The notes under the pieces are model-generated. The model did no database searches and was not told where the DNA came from. It saw nothing but the letters and a program-made list of their open reading frames with translations. A stretch of 64,000 nt of DNA from Parerythrobacter jejuensis (GTDB taxonomy: Bacteria; Pseudomonadota; Alphaproteobacteria; Sphingomonadales; Sphingomonadaceae). Made by a program: the position numbers and the translations under genes. Location: NCBI RefSeq assembly GCF_039536765.1, contig NZ_BAAAZF010000001.1, forward strand, positions 2,170,001-2,234,000. Reading direction: 5' to 3'. Shown piece by piece: positions 33,085 to 41,625 of the stretch (positions are counted from its first letter, which is position 1; each line of letters starts with the position of its first letter).

Positions 33085-33378
33085 TTGTTCCTTTACACCC
33101 TGATCCAGATTATCGAGCTGCTGACCAATGTTCTGGTTATGCTGGTCATCGTGCAATTCGTGATCGGCCTGTTGCTGGCATTCAATGTGATCAACACCAG
33201 CAATGACTTCGTCCTGGCGATCTATCGCTCGATCAATTCCTTGCTCGAGCCTGTGTTGGGCCCGATCCGGCGGATCCTGCCGGGGACCGGTTCGATTGAC
33301 TTTTCCCCGCTGGTGCTGATCATTCTGCTGCAAGTCATGTTGATCGTCCTGACGAATGTCGCCATTGCGGCGCAATGA
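33085..33378 (+). CDS. YggT family membrane protein
   Basis: A 97-residue protein with two membrane helices (33115-33180 and the C-terminal [19 protein letters not shown]) joined by the YggT loop with [30 protein letters not shown]. YggT proteins are linked to cell division, osmotic stress and cytochrome assembly in various bacteria. The start is a TTG with AGAGG 9 nt upstream; the nearby ATG at 33077 is out of frame. Its last 4 bp overlap the start of folD (ATGA), and three further 4-nt overlaps follow in this operon. Confidence 0.88.
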   Translation: MFLYTLIQIIELLTNVLVMLVIVQFVIGLLLAFNVINTSNDFVLAIYRSINSLLEPVLGPIRRILPGTGSIDFSPLVLIILLQVMLIVLTNVAIAAQ

Positions 33379-34271
33379 CCGCACAGATTATCGACGGAAA
33401 AGCCTTCGCCGCGCAATTGCGCGAGAAGGTCGGCGCTCTCGCCGCTGATTTCGCTGAAAAAACCGGCCGCAAGGCCGGTCTCGCCGTCGTGTTGGTAGGG
33501 GATGATCCTGCCAGCCAGGTCTATGTCCGCAGCAAGGGCAAGGCGACCATTGCGGCCAATATGGAAAGCTTCGAACATAAGCTGGCAGGGGATACCACGC
33601 AGGAGCAGCTCGAGGCCCTGGTCGACAAGCTGAACCGAGACCCTGCGGTTGATGGCATCCTGGTCCAATTGCCCCTCCCGTCGCATCTGGACGAACAAGC
33701 GGTTGTCGATCGCATTTCCCCAGCCAAGGATGTCGACGGGCTCACGCCTGTCAGCACGGGTCGGCTGGCACTGGGTCTTGAAGGGCTTGTCCCGTGTACG
33801 CCGCTTGGCAGTCTGATGCTGCTCAAGCAAATCCATGGTGACCTGAGCGGTATGGACGCGGTGGTCGTTGGCCGCTCGATCCTGGTGGGAAAACCAATGG
33901 CGCAATTGCTGCTGGCCGAGAATTGCACGGTCACTATTGCCCACAGCCGGACGCGCAATCTCGCCGAGATCGTGCGCGGTGCGGATATTGTCGTGGCTGC
34001 GGTAGGGCGTGCCGAGATGGTTCAGGCCGACTGGATCAAGCAAGGCGCAACAGTGATCGATGTCGGGATCAACCGGCTCCCACCTGAAGAAGGCAAGGAA
34101 AAAGGGCGTCTGGTCGGCGATGTTGCCTTTGGCAGTGCCAGCGAAGTGGCCGGAGCAATTACGCCTGTGCCAGGAGGCGTTGGGCCGATGACGATTGCAG
34201 TCTTGCTGCGCAATACCCTCGTTGCCGCCCATCGCATCGAATCGATCGATCTTCCGGAAGGTGCCCTGTGA
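33375..34271 (+). CDS. folD: Methylenetetrahydrofolate dehydrogenase / methenyltetrahydrofolate cyclohydrolase
   Basis: FolD interconverts 5,10-methylene-THF and 10-formyl-THF with NADP+. The 298-residue length is normal. Key motifs are [15 protein letters not shown] (catalytic lysine of the YxxxK type, here Y-V-R-S-K), [51 protein letters not shown] and the NADP-binding [18 protein letters not shown]. It starts within the end of yggT and its end overlaps the next gene by 4 nt, so translation is coupled. Confidence 0.95.
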   Translation: MTAQIIDGKAFAAQLREKVGALAADFAEKTGRKAGLAVVLVGDDPASQVYVRSKGKATIAANMESFEHKLAGDTTQEQLEALVDKLNRDPAVDGILVQLPLPSHLDEQAVVDRISPAKDVDGLTPVSTGRLALGLEGLVPCTPLGSLMLLKQIHGDLSGMDAVVVGRSILVGKPMAQLLLAENCTVTIAHSRTRNLAEIVRGADIVVAAVGRAEMVQADWIKQGATVIDVGINRLPPEEGKEKGRLVGDVAFGSASEVAGAITPVPGGVGPMTIAVLLRNTLVAAHRIESIDLPEGAL

Positions 34272-35005
34272 GACGCGCGCTTGCCATGACGCTGGCTCTG
34301 GCCGTGGCTGCGTGTGCCAGTCAGCCCAACGGTCCGCGTGGACCGCGCATCGCGCCCGGGGCCAACCCCAGCGCTGTGGTGACCACCGAACTGGCCTTCG
34401 CTCGCACGGTGCGCGAAGAAGGCTTTGCCAAGGCCTATCGCGAATTTGCCACCGATAGTGCAGTGATTTTTGACGAGACAGGTCCGCGACAAGTCCGTGA
34501 TTGGCTGGACGGGCAATCCGGCGATATCGGTACGATGAGTTGGGACCCGAAACGTATCCTGATGAGCTGTGATGGATCGGTCGCAGCCAGTCTGGGCACT
34601 TTCGATCATCCGCTCGGCCTTACTGGCACCTACACTACCATCTGGCAGCGCCAGGCCAATGGCGACTATCGCATCCTGATCGACTTCCCTTCGCCTGGTG
34701 AAGAGTGGAGCGGCTTGGAAGACATCATCGAAACCCATGTTGCAGAATGCGATGCCAGCACTCCTGATGCACGTGCGCGCAGCTATTCGCCTGTTTACGC
34801 CGAGATGGATCGCGATGCGACTGCGATGAATGTGCAATCGGTCTCGGGTATCTCGCAGGACACATCCTTTGCATGGTTTGCCGGCCATGCCTCACCATCC
34901 GATCGCGGCGTCATGCTCTCCGTCTTTGTCGATGGCGCCTGGAAGACATTCATGGGCCAGCGGCTGGAAGCGACTGACCCCAATGATCCGGGAATCGAAG
35001 AATGA
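34268..35005 (+). CDS. Hypothetical lipoprotein
   Basis: A 245-residue protein starting with GTG (GTGA overlap with folD). The signal peptide ends in a lipobox (LAVAACASQ, Cys16). The mature part has an NTF2/DUF4440-like first half ([32 protein letters not shown], later [21 protein letters not shown]) and a second strand-rich half without known likeness. Role unknown; it is embedded in the yggT-folD-marC operon. Confidence 0.7.
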   Translation: MRRALAMTLALAVAACASQPNGPRGPRIAPGANPSAVVTTELAFARTVREEGFAKAYREFATDSAVIFDETGPRQVRDWLDGQSGDIGTMSWDPKRILMSCDGSVAASLGTFDHPLGLTGTYTTIWQRQANGDYRILIDFPSPGEEWSGLEDIIETHVAECDASTPDARARSYSPVYAEMDRDATAMNVQSVSGISQDTSFAWFAGHASPSDRGVMLSVFVDGAWKTFMGQRLEATDPNDPGIEE

Positions 35006-35622
35006 CCGAACTGTTCATATCGGCTTTCATCACCCTGTTTGTGGTGATCGATCCGCCAGGATGCGCGCCGATCTATGCCGGGCTGACCAAGGGTGCACCA
35101 CCGGCGCAGGCCCGCAATATGGCGATCCGCGCAAGCGTTATTGCTGCCATTATACTGTTGGGCTTTGCACTGTTCGGCGAACAATTGCTGGGCGCTCTGC
35201 ATATACAGCTCGACAGTTTCCGTATCGCGGGCGGTCTGATGCTGTTCTGGATCGCGTTCGAAATGGTGTTCGAGAAACGGACCCAGCGGCGAGAGGAACG
35301 GGCAGAAAAGGTCGCTGCGACCGAGATCGACGACGTTTCGGTCTTCCCCATGGCGATGCCGATGCTGGCGGGTCCCGGCGCGATTGCTGCGATCATGCTG
35401 TTGCAGAACGAGGCGACGGGCACGGAAGAGACCTTGGTGGTCCTCGCTGCCCTAGGCGCTGTGCTACTGCTGACCATGTTCGCGCTGATCGCTGCAGGAC
35501 CGCTGATCCGGCTGCTGGGGGACCGGGTTGAGGCCGTGATTACCCGTCTGCTCGGCGTGCTCCTCGCAGCGCTAGCCGCGCAATATGTGATCGACGGGCT
35601 GAAAGGCAGCTTCGGCGTCTAG
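35002..35622 (+). CDS. MarC family integral membrane protein
   Basis: A 206-residue protein with six hydrophobic segments. The family marks are ISAFITLFVVIDPPG near the start, FRIAGGLMLFWIAFEMVFE in the centre and AMPMLAGPGAIAAIMLL in the second half, before LLGVLLAALAAQYVIDGL. MarC proteins were once linked to multidrug resistance in E. coli but no transport activity is established. ATGA overlap joins it to the lipoprotein gene. Its stop shares the palindrome CTAG (35619-35622) with the stop of the convergent MAPEG gene. Confidence 0.88.
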   Translation: MTELFISAFITLFVVIDPPGCAPIYAGLTKGAPPAQARNMAIRASVIAAIILLGFALFGEQLLGALHIQLDSFRIAGGLMLFWIAFEMVFEKRTQRREERAEKVAATEIDDVSVFPMAMPMLAGPGAIAAIMLLQNEATGTEETLVVLAALGAVLLLTMFALIAAGPLIRLLGDRVEAVITRLLGVLLAALAAQYVIDGLKGSFGV

Positions 35623-36041
35623 GTCAGCGCCAGCGCGATGCCGCCAGCGCTTCCCAGAGCCGTCGCAAGCGTGCCGAAGGCGCCCATTGCGCGCATACCG
35701 GCAAAGGCTTTGCGACCGCCGGTAAGGTCTTCCCCATGCGAGCCGGCGAGAGAAGAGAAGCCGACCGCATGGAGAACGCGTGCGACCGCGAACAGGATAC
35801 ACAAGACATAGACCAGCGTCGTCTGGCCGGTCAGGATCTCGAGCAGGGCAAGGACAACTACAAACAACCCTGAGTTTTCCGCCAGATTGCCATGGCGGCG
35901 CACCTTACGCTCCAGATCCTTGTTGCCCTCATGGCCGATAAACTGGCCTTTGCCGCGTTGCAGGCCGACGGTGAGCATCAGGATCACCTGCAGGATAATG
36001 ATAAAGGCGCCCAGTGCGGCAGCGTAAATCGGCATGTTCAT
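35619..36041 (-). CDS. MAPEG family protein
   Basis: The 140-residue protein has four hydrophobic helices and the MAPEG signature ERKVRRHGNLAENSGLFVVVLALLEI, with the R-x-x-N-x-x-E core, followed by FAVARVLHAVGF. MAPEG enzymes use glutathione in membrane detoxification or act as eicosanoid synthases in animals; in bacteria the substrate is usually unknown. It overlaps the TetR gene by 4 nt (ATGA), so both are expressed as one unit from the TetR operator. Confidence 0.88.
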   Translation of the reverse strand: MNMPIYAAALGAFIIILQVILMLTVGLQRGKGQFIGHEGNKDLERKVRRHGNLAENSGLFVVVLALLEILTGQTTLVYVLCILFAVARVLHAVGFSSLAGSHGEDLTGGRKAFAGMRAMGAFGTLATALGSAGGIALALT

Positions 36042-36688
36042 GGGTGTTCTCCCGAGGGGGCTTCAAGACGAAGGGGACTGCCAATAAGAGCAAGTGATGC
36101 GTTGCCTGCATCGCGAACGGGTCCTGCATCGGCGGCCAGGCGGGCCGACACAAAGGCCCCATGCAGCAATTGCATCAAGGCGCGTGCCAGGCTGTGGGCG
36201 CTCCAGCCCTCCGCAGCCTGGGTATCGATCACATCAAGCGCGATTTCGCGAAAATGATCCTCGACAGCGGCAAAGACTTTGGCTGCTTCCTTGCGGACAT
36301 TGGGCAATTCGTAGCCGAGTTCGAGCACGAGGCCGGTGACCGGGCAGCCGAGGATGTCGTGCATCTCGCCAAGCTGCGCCTCATGCGCGCAAACGGTGGC
36401 GTGGTAGAATTGATAGAGGCGCGCGTCCGGCTCGCTCGTATCCGCAAATATGGAACCGAACAGACCTTCAACGATCCGCCGGCCATGCTCTCTGGTCACG
36501 TCCAGCGCGAGCGCGGCCTTGTCCGGGAAGTAGCGGTAGATCGTGGCCTTGTTGACGCCGCTGGTTTCGGCGATCTCGTCCACCGATACACCGTGATAGC
36601 TGCGTTTCCAAAAGAGGGCAGCCGCTGTATCCAGAATGCGCTGACGGGTGGCAGCGGCTTTGGGGGAGAGGGTGGTTGCCTGAAGCAT
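36038..36688 (-). CDS. TetR/AcrR family transcriptional regulator
   Basis: The 216-residue protein starts with a TetR DNA-binding domain (ATRQRILDTAAALFWKRSYHGVSVDEIAETSGVNKATIYRYFPDKAALAL), followed by a helical ligand domain. The start is the ATG at 36688, directly after a near-perfect 16-bp palindrome that is most likely its own operator. The ligand domain (HDILGCPVTGLVLELG) resembles regulators that sense small organic molecules. It probably represses its own operon, including the MAPEG gene, and releases on ligand binding. Confidence 0.9.
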   Translation of the reverse strand: MLQATTLSPKAAATRQRILDTAAALFWKRSYHGVSVDEIAETSGVNKATIYRYFPDKAALALDVTREHGRRIVEGLFGSIFADTSEPDARLYQFYHATVCAHEAQLGEMHDILGCPVTGLVLELGYELPNVRKEAAKVFAAVEDHFREIALDVIDTQAAEGWSAHSLARALMQLLHGAFVSARLAADAGPVRDAGNASLALIGSPLRLEAPSGEHP

Positions 36689-36704
36689 AACCAACCGGTT
36701 AGTT
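36689..36704. promoter_or_regulatory. Probable TetR operator
   Basis: AACCAACC-GGTTAGTT is a 16-bp palindrome with one mismatched pair (7 of 8). It touches the start codon of the TetR gene (36688). AACYAACC half-sites are typical for TetR-family autoregulation. The position would block initiation of the TetR-MAPEG transcript. Confidence 0.65.
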
Positions 36705-36781
36705 TCTTTTCCCGATGCCGTAAATCAACTCACTGTCGCATTCGGGTTGAACAGGCTGCGCGCAGAACAGATGCGCCGGGC

Positions 36782-37387
36782 CTACTGCAAGGTCACGCGA
36801 TCATCGTCGCCGTCGCGCCGCCCGAAGAAATACATCAGCTGGATGAGCAATTCGCATCGCGCAGCAATGTCGGGGGCCTCCAGCAAGGCCTGCTTCGATG
36901 CCGGATCGAACGGAGCGATCTGTGATACTGAATTGATCAGCGACTGGTCATCCAGTCGCGCAACCGATTCCCAATCAACGCTGTACCCCTGAGCATCTGC
37001 GAATTTGCGCGCCTCGCGTTCGAAACCGGCTCGCTCGACATTGCTCAACACCTGATCCCCGTCCTCCGGGATCAGCTCCGCGTCGACCTGCCGGAAGGCC
37101 GTCGGCACTTCCAGCTCTTCGGTTACCCTGAAGCGGCTCACGCCTTCGAGGATCAGGTTGTAACGGCCATCATCCAGAGCCTCGACTTCGCCGATCTTGC
37201 CCAGGCATCCGACTTTGTAGAGGGGGCCACCTTCGCGCGCTTCGAGCGGCTGGATCATCGCAATCTTCCGGTCGCGGGCCAGTGCATCGCCCACCAGCGC
37301 GCGATAGCGTGGCTCGAAAATATGCAGGGGCAGCTGCAATTCCGGGAACAGGATCGCTCCGGAGAGGGGAAAGATTGAAAGCCGCAT
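36782..37387 (-). CDS. LON substrate-binding domain protein
   Basis: A 201-residue stand-alone LON N-terminal domain protein. LSIFPLSGAILFPELQLPLHIFEPRYRALVGDAL is the typical start, followed by VGCLGKIGEVEALDDGRYNLILEGVSRFRV. There is no ATPase or protease part. Such proteins (YcfI/PUA-LON type) are thought to bind or deliver substrates; the role is unclear. ATG at 37387 gives the family-typical MRLSIFPL. It follows the thioredoxin-TPR gene by 14 bp, so they are co-transcribed. Confidence 0.88.
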   Translation of the reverse strand: MRLSIFPLSGAILFPELQLPLHIFEPRYRALVGDALARDRKIAMIQPLEAREGGPLYKVGCLGKIGEVEALDDGRYNLILEGVSRFRVTEELEVPTAFRQVDAELIPEDGDQVLSNVERAGFEREARKFADAQGYSVDWESVARLDDQSLINSVSQIAPFDPASKQALLEAPDIAARCELLIQLMYFFGRRDGDDDRVTLQ

Positions 37388-37401
37388 CGTGCTCGCGCCG
37401 G

Positions 37402-38319
37402 TCAGCCGAACAGGATCTTGGACAGGCGACGACGCGTCGACACAACCCACTCGTCCTCGAGGCCGACCGCTTCAAAGATCTGGAGCAGCTTGGTGCGGGC
37501 AGCGCCCTCGTTCCATTCCTTGTCAGTCTCTACCATGGCGAGCAACTCGTTTGCCGCGTCGTCTCGCTGGCCGGCGGAGAATGCCGCCTCGGCATAGGCG
37601 AACCGGGCCTCCATATCGCCCGGATTGCTGGCAGCACTCGCTTTGAGGCCTGCAAGCTCGCTATCGTCGACTTGGTTGGATGCCAATTCCAATGCGGCCC
37701 TGGCCCGCTCGATCGCAGGGTCCTTGGCAATGTCTTCGGGCATCTGCGCCAGCATCGCCGTGGCCTCATCAGTGTGGCCGGCCTCGATCAGCGAGCGCAA
37801 ATAGCCTGAAGCTGCCACTGCGCTGGTTGGGTCCATATCCAGAACCTGCTTGAATATTCCGGCCGCACGATCGGCATCGCCATCGCTCAGTACCTGCTCA
37901 CCCATGGCGACAAACTGGGCGACCTCTTCGGCGGACGGCCCCGATGGCTCGCCCCCTTCCAGCGGCAGTTTTTCCAGCAGCTGGTCAAGGACCTCCTTGA
38001 TCTGCGATTCGGTGCGCGCGCTGGAAAGGTCGGCAACAGGCTGGCCCTGGAACATGGCATAGATGGTCGGGATCGATTTGACCTGGAATTGCGACGCGAT
38101 GAATTGTTCTTCATCGACATTGACCTTTTCCAGGATCACGCCCTTCTCGGCATATTCAGCCGCAACCTTTTCCAGAGTCGGGGTCAATGCTTTGCATGGT
38201 CCGCACCATTCAGCCCAGAAGTCCAGGATCACCAGCTTGCTCATGGACGGTTCGACCACTTTCGAGCGGAACCGGTCGACTGCCTTTTGTTCGTCGAGAT
38301 TGAGACCCATGCTGGCCAA
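37402..38319 (-). CDS. Thioredoxin-TPR fusion protein (CnoX/YbbN-like)
   Basis: A 305-residue protein with an N-terminal thioredoxin fold whose active site is WCGPCK (both cysteines present) and four helical TPR-like units after residue 140 (LSDGDADRAAGIFKQVLDMDPTS; LRSLIEAGHTDEATAMLAQMP; ARFAYAEAAFSAGQRDDAANELLAMV). In E. coli the family member CnoX protects proteins from over-oxidation and passes them to chaperones; there the first cysteine site is SxxC, whereas this one keeps CxxC and may be redox-active. The start is a TTG with AGGGG 7 nt upstream; ATG three codons later is too far from it. Confidence 0.88.
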   Translation of the reverse strand: MASMGLNLDEQKAVDRFRSKVVEPSMSKLVILDFWAEWCGPCKALTPTLEKVAAEYAEKGVILEKVNVDEEQFIASQFQVKSIPTIYAMFQGQPVADLSSARTESQIKEVLDQLLEKLPLEGGEPSGPSAEEVAQFVAMGEQVLSDGDADRAAGIFKQVLDMDPTSAVAASGYLRSLIEAGHTDEATAMLAQMPEDIAKDPAIERARAALELASNQVDDSELAGLKASAASNPGDMEARFAYAEAAFSAGQRDDAANELLAMVETDKEWNEGAARTKLLQIFEAVGLEDEWVVSTRRRLSKILFG

Positions 38320-38462
38320 TTGTATTCCCCTGAATTGCGTGGATAGTTGCGACTCGTAAGAGGCCCAATGTGGGCTTTTTCGTGCGTTTGTGAAGGGTGT
38401 GGCACAAATCGCATTTTCCGCTTGCGAGGGCTACGATGCGCTGCTAATCGCCCGCCTCCCCA

Positions 38463-38482
38463 CCGACATGACCTTATGTCGG
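38463..38482. other. Hairpin before tRNA-Gly
   Basis: CCGACAT and ATGTCGG (7-bp arms, loop GACCTT) end 13 bp before the tRNA. It may be a regulatory or processing element; no T tract follows. The gap 38320-38495 also has GCCCA-ATG-TGGGC followed by TTTTT at 38363-38380, a terminator-like stem on the plus strand with no clear gene before it. Confidence 0.35.
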
Positions 38483-38495
38483 GGAGCGTCAGTGA

Positions 38496-38570
38496 GCGGG
38501 CGTAGCTCAGGGGTAGAGCACAACCTTGCCAAGGTTGGGGTCGGGCGTTCGAATCGCCTCGCCCGCTCCA
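38496..38570 (+). tRNA. tRNA-Gly (anticodon GCC)
   Basis: A complete cloverleaf: acceptor arms GCGGGCG and CGCCCGC pair fully, the D arm is GTAGCTCAGGGGTAGAGCA-like, the anticodon stem CAACC/GGTTG encloses TTGCCAA with anticodon GCC at 38528-38530, the T arm contains GTTCGAATC, and the CCA end is encoded (38568-38570). It reads glycine codons GGC and GGU. Confidence 0.97.
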
Positions 38571-38663
38571 TTTTCCTTCATCGACATTTGTCCGGTTCAA
38601 ACATCCGCTGGTCGGATTTCCGCTTGCGTTGCGAGTCTGACCGTGCTTTTGGGCGCCCAAGTT

Positions 38664-38680
38664 ATGTTACTACGTATCAT
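38664..38680. promoter_or_regulatory. Zur/Fur-like box upstream of TonB receptor
   Basis: ATGTTAC-TAC-GTATCAT has 6 of 7 symmetric positions and recalls the alphaproteobacterial Zur box ATGTTATAnnATAACAT. It lies 72 bp before the receptor start. With the His-rich receptor downstream this fits zinc control. Confidence 0.5.
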
Positions 38681-38751
38681 TTAGCGTCGAGGGCGATCCG
38701 CGCCCGCTTGCTGCGCCCGATGATCATGTCTCGAAATGGAGCTTCTGCCTG

Positions 38752-40923
38752 ATGTCGCCTATTCGTTACCGGCCCTTGCTGTCCGTATCCGCGCTTGCCG
38801 TCGCCCTCGCAAGCCAGCCTGCCATTGCCCAGGATGCTCCACCGGCTGAAACCGCTAGTGAAAGGCCGGACGACGATCTTCACAATCGGCGCAATGATGA
38901 ATCGAAAGAGATCGTCGTAACCGCCGCCGGCCTGACCCAGCTCGATGTGCTCGCCGGTACGTCTGTGCTGGAGGGCTTTGAACTCCAGCGCTCGCTGGAG
39001 GGCAATATCGGTGAAACGCTGGTCAAACTCCCGGGCGTGAGCGCCAGCGGGTTTGCCCCGGGCTCTTCGCGCCCCGTTTTGCGCGGGTTCCAGGGGGAGC
39101 GTGTGCGCGTCTTGATCGACGGGCTCGGCGCGATCGACGTTTCCAACACCTCCGTGGATCATGCGGTGACGATTGATCCGCTCACCGCAGAGCGGATTGA
39201 TGTCCTGCGCGGCCCTGCTGTGCTGCTCTATGGCAGTTCTGCTATCGGCGGTGCGATCAATGTCATCGACAAACGCATTCCGCGCCGGATGCCTGACGAA
39301 GCGATCCATATTGACGGGATTATCCGCGGCGACACCGCAATGGATACACGCGAAGGCGGTCTCTCGATTGACCTGCCCGCCGGTCCGAATTTCGCCTTCC
39401 ACGTCGATGGCTCCTACCGCAAGACCAACGATCTCGAGATCGCCGGCTTCGCGATTGGCCCTGAACTACGCGCCGACCTGCTCGGCGACGCAGCCGAAGA
39501 GGAAGCCGAGGGCGAACTGGAAGAAGCCGAAGAGCTGCGCGAGGCTGCCAACCAGACTGGCATTCTGCCCAACTCCGCCACCGAGACCTGGACGGCCAAT
39601 GCCGGCGTGACGTTCTTTTCGGGTGACAGCAATCTGGGCCTCGCGGTTGGCTGGTACGACACGAATTATGGCGTTCCCGGTAATCCGGAGGGCGGCCATC
39701 ACCATGGTGATGATGAAGAAGGCGAAGAGGAAGAGGGCGGCGAGGAAGGCGAAGAAATTGTCACCATCGATCTGCGCCAGTTCCGTGCCGACCTGCGCGG
39801 CGAGCTCGACCTCGGCGACGGCTTCTTTGACACACTCGTAACCCGTGCCGGGTTCAGCGATTATACCCATACGGAATTCGAAGGCGATGAAGTCGGCACC
39901 GTGTTCGAAGTGCAAGGCTTCGAAGCGCGTGCCGAGCTGGTCCAGAACCGCAAGAACGGCTGGGGCGGCGGCAGCGGCATCCAGTACTACTTCCGCGATT
40001 TCGACGCCTTCGGTGCAGAGGCCTACGTGCCCAAGAACCGGACCGAGCAAATCGCCTTGTTCACTCTACAGGAATTCGATTTCAGCGGCCTGCACCTGGA
40101 GTTCGCTGCGCGGTATGAGAACACCGATATCGATTCGACGGTTGTCGATTTCGAGCGCAGCTTTGACACGTTCTCCGGCGCGGTAAGCCTGGCGAAAGAA
40201 ACCGAGAGCGGCTTCCGCTTCGGGATCAACGCCAACCGCGCAGAACGTGCGCCAAGCGCGGAAGAGCTCCTTTCCAACGGTCCGCATATCGCGACCCAGG
40301 CATTCGAAATCGGGGACCCCAACCTTTCGACCGAGAGCGCATGGGGCGTAGAGCTGTTTGCCCGGGGCAAGATCGGCGGCGCGACTGTGAGCGTGGCGGC
40401 ATTCCACAACTGGTTCGACGACTACATCTATCTCCAGGAAACCGGCCTGGAAGAAGATGAATTGCCAGTGTTCGTGTATCTTCAGGATGACGCGACCTAT
40501 TGGGGCTTCGAAGGCGAAATCCAGATCCCTATCATCGATAGTGGGCCATTCCGCCTGCTGACGGATCTGCGCGCCGAGTATATCAAGGCAGAGCTCGACG
40601 ATAATACCCCGCTGCCACGCATCCCGCCACTCAGCCTGCTGGGCGCATTGGAAGCGGATTTCGAGCAGTTCAACGTGCGCGGCGAAGTGCAGTGGTTTGA
40701 CGACCAGACCAGCGTATCGCCGTTCGAATCCCAGACGGACAGCTTCACGCTGGTCAATGCATCGGTCGCCTGGCGTCCGATCTCGGGCGACAAGTCGGTC
40801 ACGGTGCTGCTGAAGGCGGAGAATATCTTCGATGTCACCGGACGCCGGCATGCCAGTTTTACCAAGGACTTCGTTCCGCTTGCCGGTCGCAATATCCAGG
40901 CCAGCGTGCGTTTCAGCTTTTAG
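38752..40923 (+). CDS. TonB-dependent outer-membrane receptor, ZnuD-like
   Basis: The 723-residue protein has a signal peptide (SVSALAVALASQPAIAQ), a TonB box-like segment (KEIVVTAAGL, near 50-60), a plug domain (GNIGETLVKLPGVSASGFAPGSSRPVLRGF; VLRGPAVLLYGSSAIGGAINV) and a barrel ending in aromatic F (ASVRFSF). Residues 314-336 form an extracellular-type loop GGHHHGDDEE followed by a run of Glu/Gly, a metal-binding sequence like that of ZnuD zinc receptors. Together with the Zur-like box upstream, import of zinc or another divalent metal is the best guess, though heme or chelates are possible. Further acidic stretches (EAEGELEEAEELREAA) add negative charge. Confidence 0.88.
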   Translation: MSPIRYRPLLSVSALAVALASQPAIAQDAPPAETASERPDDDLHNRRNDESKEIVVTAAGLTQLDVLAGTSVLEGFELQRSLEGNIGETLVKLPGVSASGFAPGSSRPVLRGFQGERVRVLIDGLGAIDVSNTSVDHAVTIDPLTAERIDVLRGPAVLLYGSSAIGGAINVIDKRIPRRMPDEAIHIDGIIRGDTAMDTREGGLSIDLPAGPNFAFHVDGSYRKTNDLEIAGFAIGPELRADLLGDAAEEEAEGELEEAEELREAANQTGILPNSATETWTANAGVTFFSGDSNLGLAVGWYDTNYGVPGNPEGGHHHGDDEEGEEEEGGEEGEEIVTIDLRQFRADLRGELDLGDGFFDTLVTRAGFSDYTHTEFEGDEVGTVFEVQGFEARAELVQNRKNGWGGGSGIQYYFRDFDAFGAEAYVPKNRTEQIALFTLQEFDFSGLHLEFAARYENTDIDSTVVDFERSFDTFSGAVSLAKETESGFRFGINANRAERAPSAEELLSNGPHIATQAFEIGDPNLSTESAWGVELFARGKIGGATVSVAAFHNWFDDYIYLQETGLEEDELPVFVYLQDDATYWGFEGEIQIPIIDSGPFRLLTDLRAEYIKAELDDNTPLPRIPPLSLLGALEADFEQFNVRGEVQWFDDQTSVSPFESQTDSFTLVNASVAWRPISGDKSVTVLLKAENIFDVTGRRHASFTKDFVPLAGRNIQASVRFSF

Positions 40924-40938
40924 CAGGAAGGGCCTTGG

Positions 40939-40959
40939 CAGAGGCTGATCGGGCCTCTG
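40939..40959 (+). terminator. Possible terminator after TonB receptor
   Basis: CAGAGGC and GCCTCTG form a perfect 7-bp stem around TGATCGG, 15 bp after the receptor stop. Only a short T-containing stretch (TCGGTCTT) follows, so this is a weak call. Confidence 0.4.
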
Positions 40960-41019
40960 TCGGTCTTGGCTGGCCAAAGATGCGATGCCGGTCCAACCCG
41001 AGCGTGGGAGGACTGAAAG

Positions 41020-41625
41020 TTGAAATGTGCTCGCACTTGGGGAGCGGTCGCGGCCGCTTCTATGGCCTTATTCGCGGTTCCGGCACTGGCTGCTGAAGAA
41101 GGGGGCAAGGTGCAGGTCGCTCCGCCCGGCTGCTCCTACGGGTCGCCGCATCCCGATGCTCCGCCGGAGCTGGCCCAGTTCGATTTCCTGATTGGGGACT
41201 TCACCATTGCTGCGCATGCGCGGCGCAACGGCGTGTGGTCTCCACCGCGCCCGGGACCGACCGCGCGCTGGAACGGGCGCTACATACTCGGCGGGATGGC
41301 GATCATGGATGAATGGTACGATCCCGATCCCGGGTTTGATCCATCCTCCCCGCGCGGCGTCAATGTCCGCAGGTGGAACGATGGGTCTGCCGAGTGGGAC
41401 ATGATGTGGGTCCACACGGCCGGGTTTCAGGTGCAGGATCTGCGTGCCAGGATCCTCGATGGGAAGCTGACGATGTGGCAGGTCTATCCCGAGCGGCCCA
41501 ATTTCCGGGCTTATTTCGAAAGGCTGGGCCCTGACAGCTGGCAGCGGATCGCGCTTGCACCTGACGAGGCGGGTAAGTGGCAACCAACTTTCAAGCTGGT
41601 CGCCACTCGTATACCTTGCAATTGA
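41020..41625 (+). CDS. Secreted DUF1579-like protein
   Basis: A 201-residue protein with signal peptide (AAASMALFAVPALA). The rest is beta-rich: FDFLIGDFTIAAHARRNG, then WNGRYILGGMAIMDEWYDPD, a WDMMWVHTAGFQVQDLRAR strand and a WQRIALAPDEAG end. This order matches the DUF1579 lipocalin-like family of unknown ligand. The start is TTG (41020) with GGGAGG nine bases upstream; no ATG in frame is near. The stop touches the stop of the convergent dehydrogenase gene. Confidence 0.65.
   Translation: MKCARTWGAVAAASMALFAVPALAAEEGGKVQVAPPGCSYGSPHPDAPPELAQFDFLIGDFTIAAHARRNGVWSPPRPGPTARWNGRYILGGMAIMDEWYDPDPGFDPSSPRGVNVRRWNDGSAEWDMMWVHTAGFQVQDLRARILDGKLTMWQVYPERPNFRAYFERLGPDSWQRIALAPDEAGKWQPTFKLVATRIPCN

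Noticed and set aside
38241-38660. Open frame on the minus strand across the tRNA
   Set aside because: Its WSGRGDSNARPQPWQGCALPLSYA-like part is the known artefact of translating a tRNA gene backwards.
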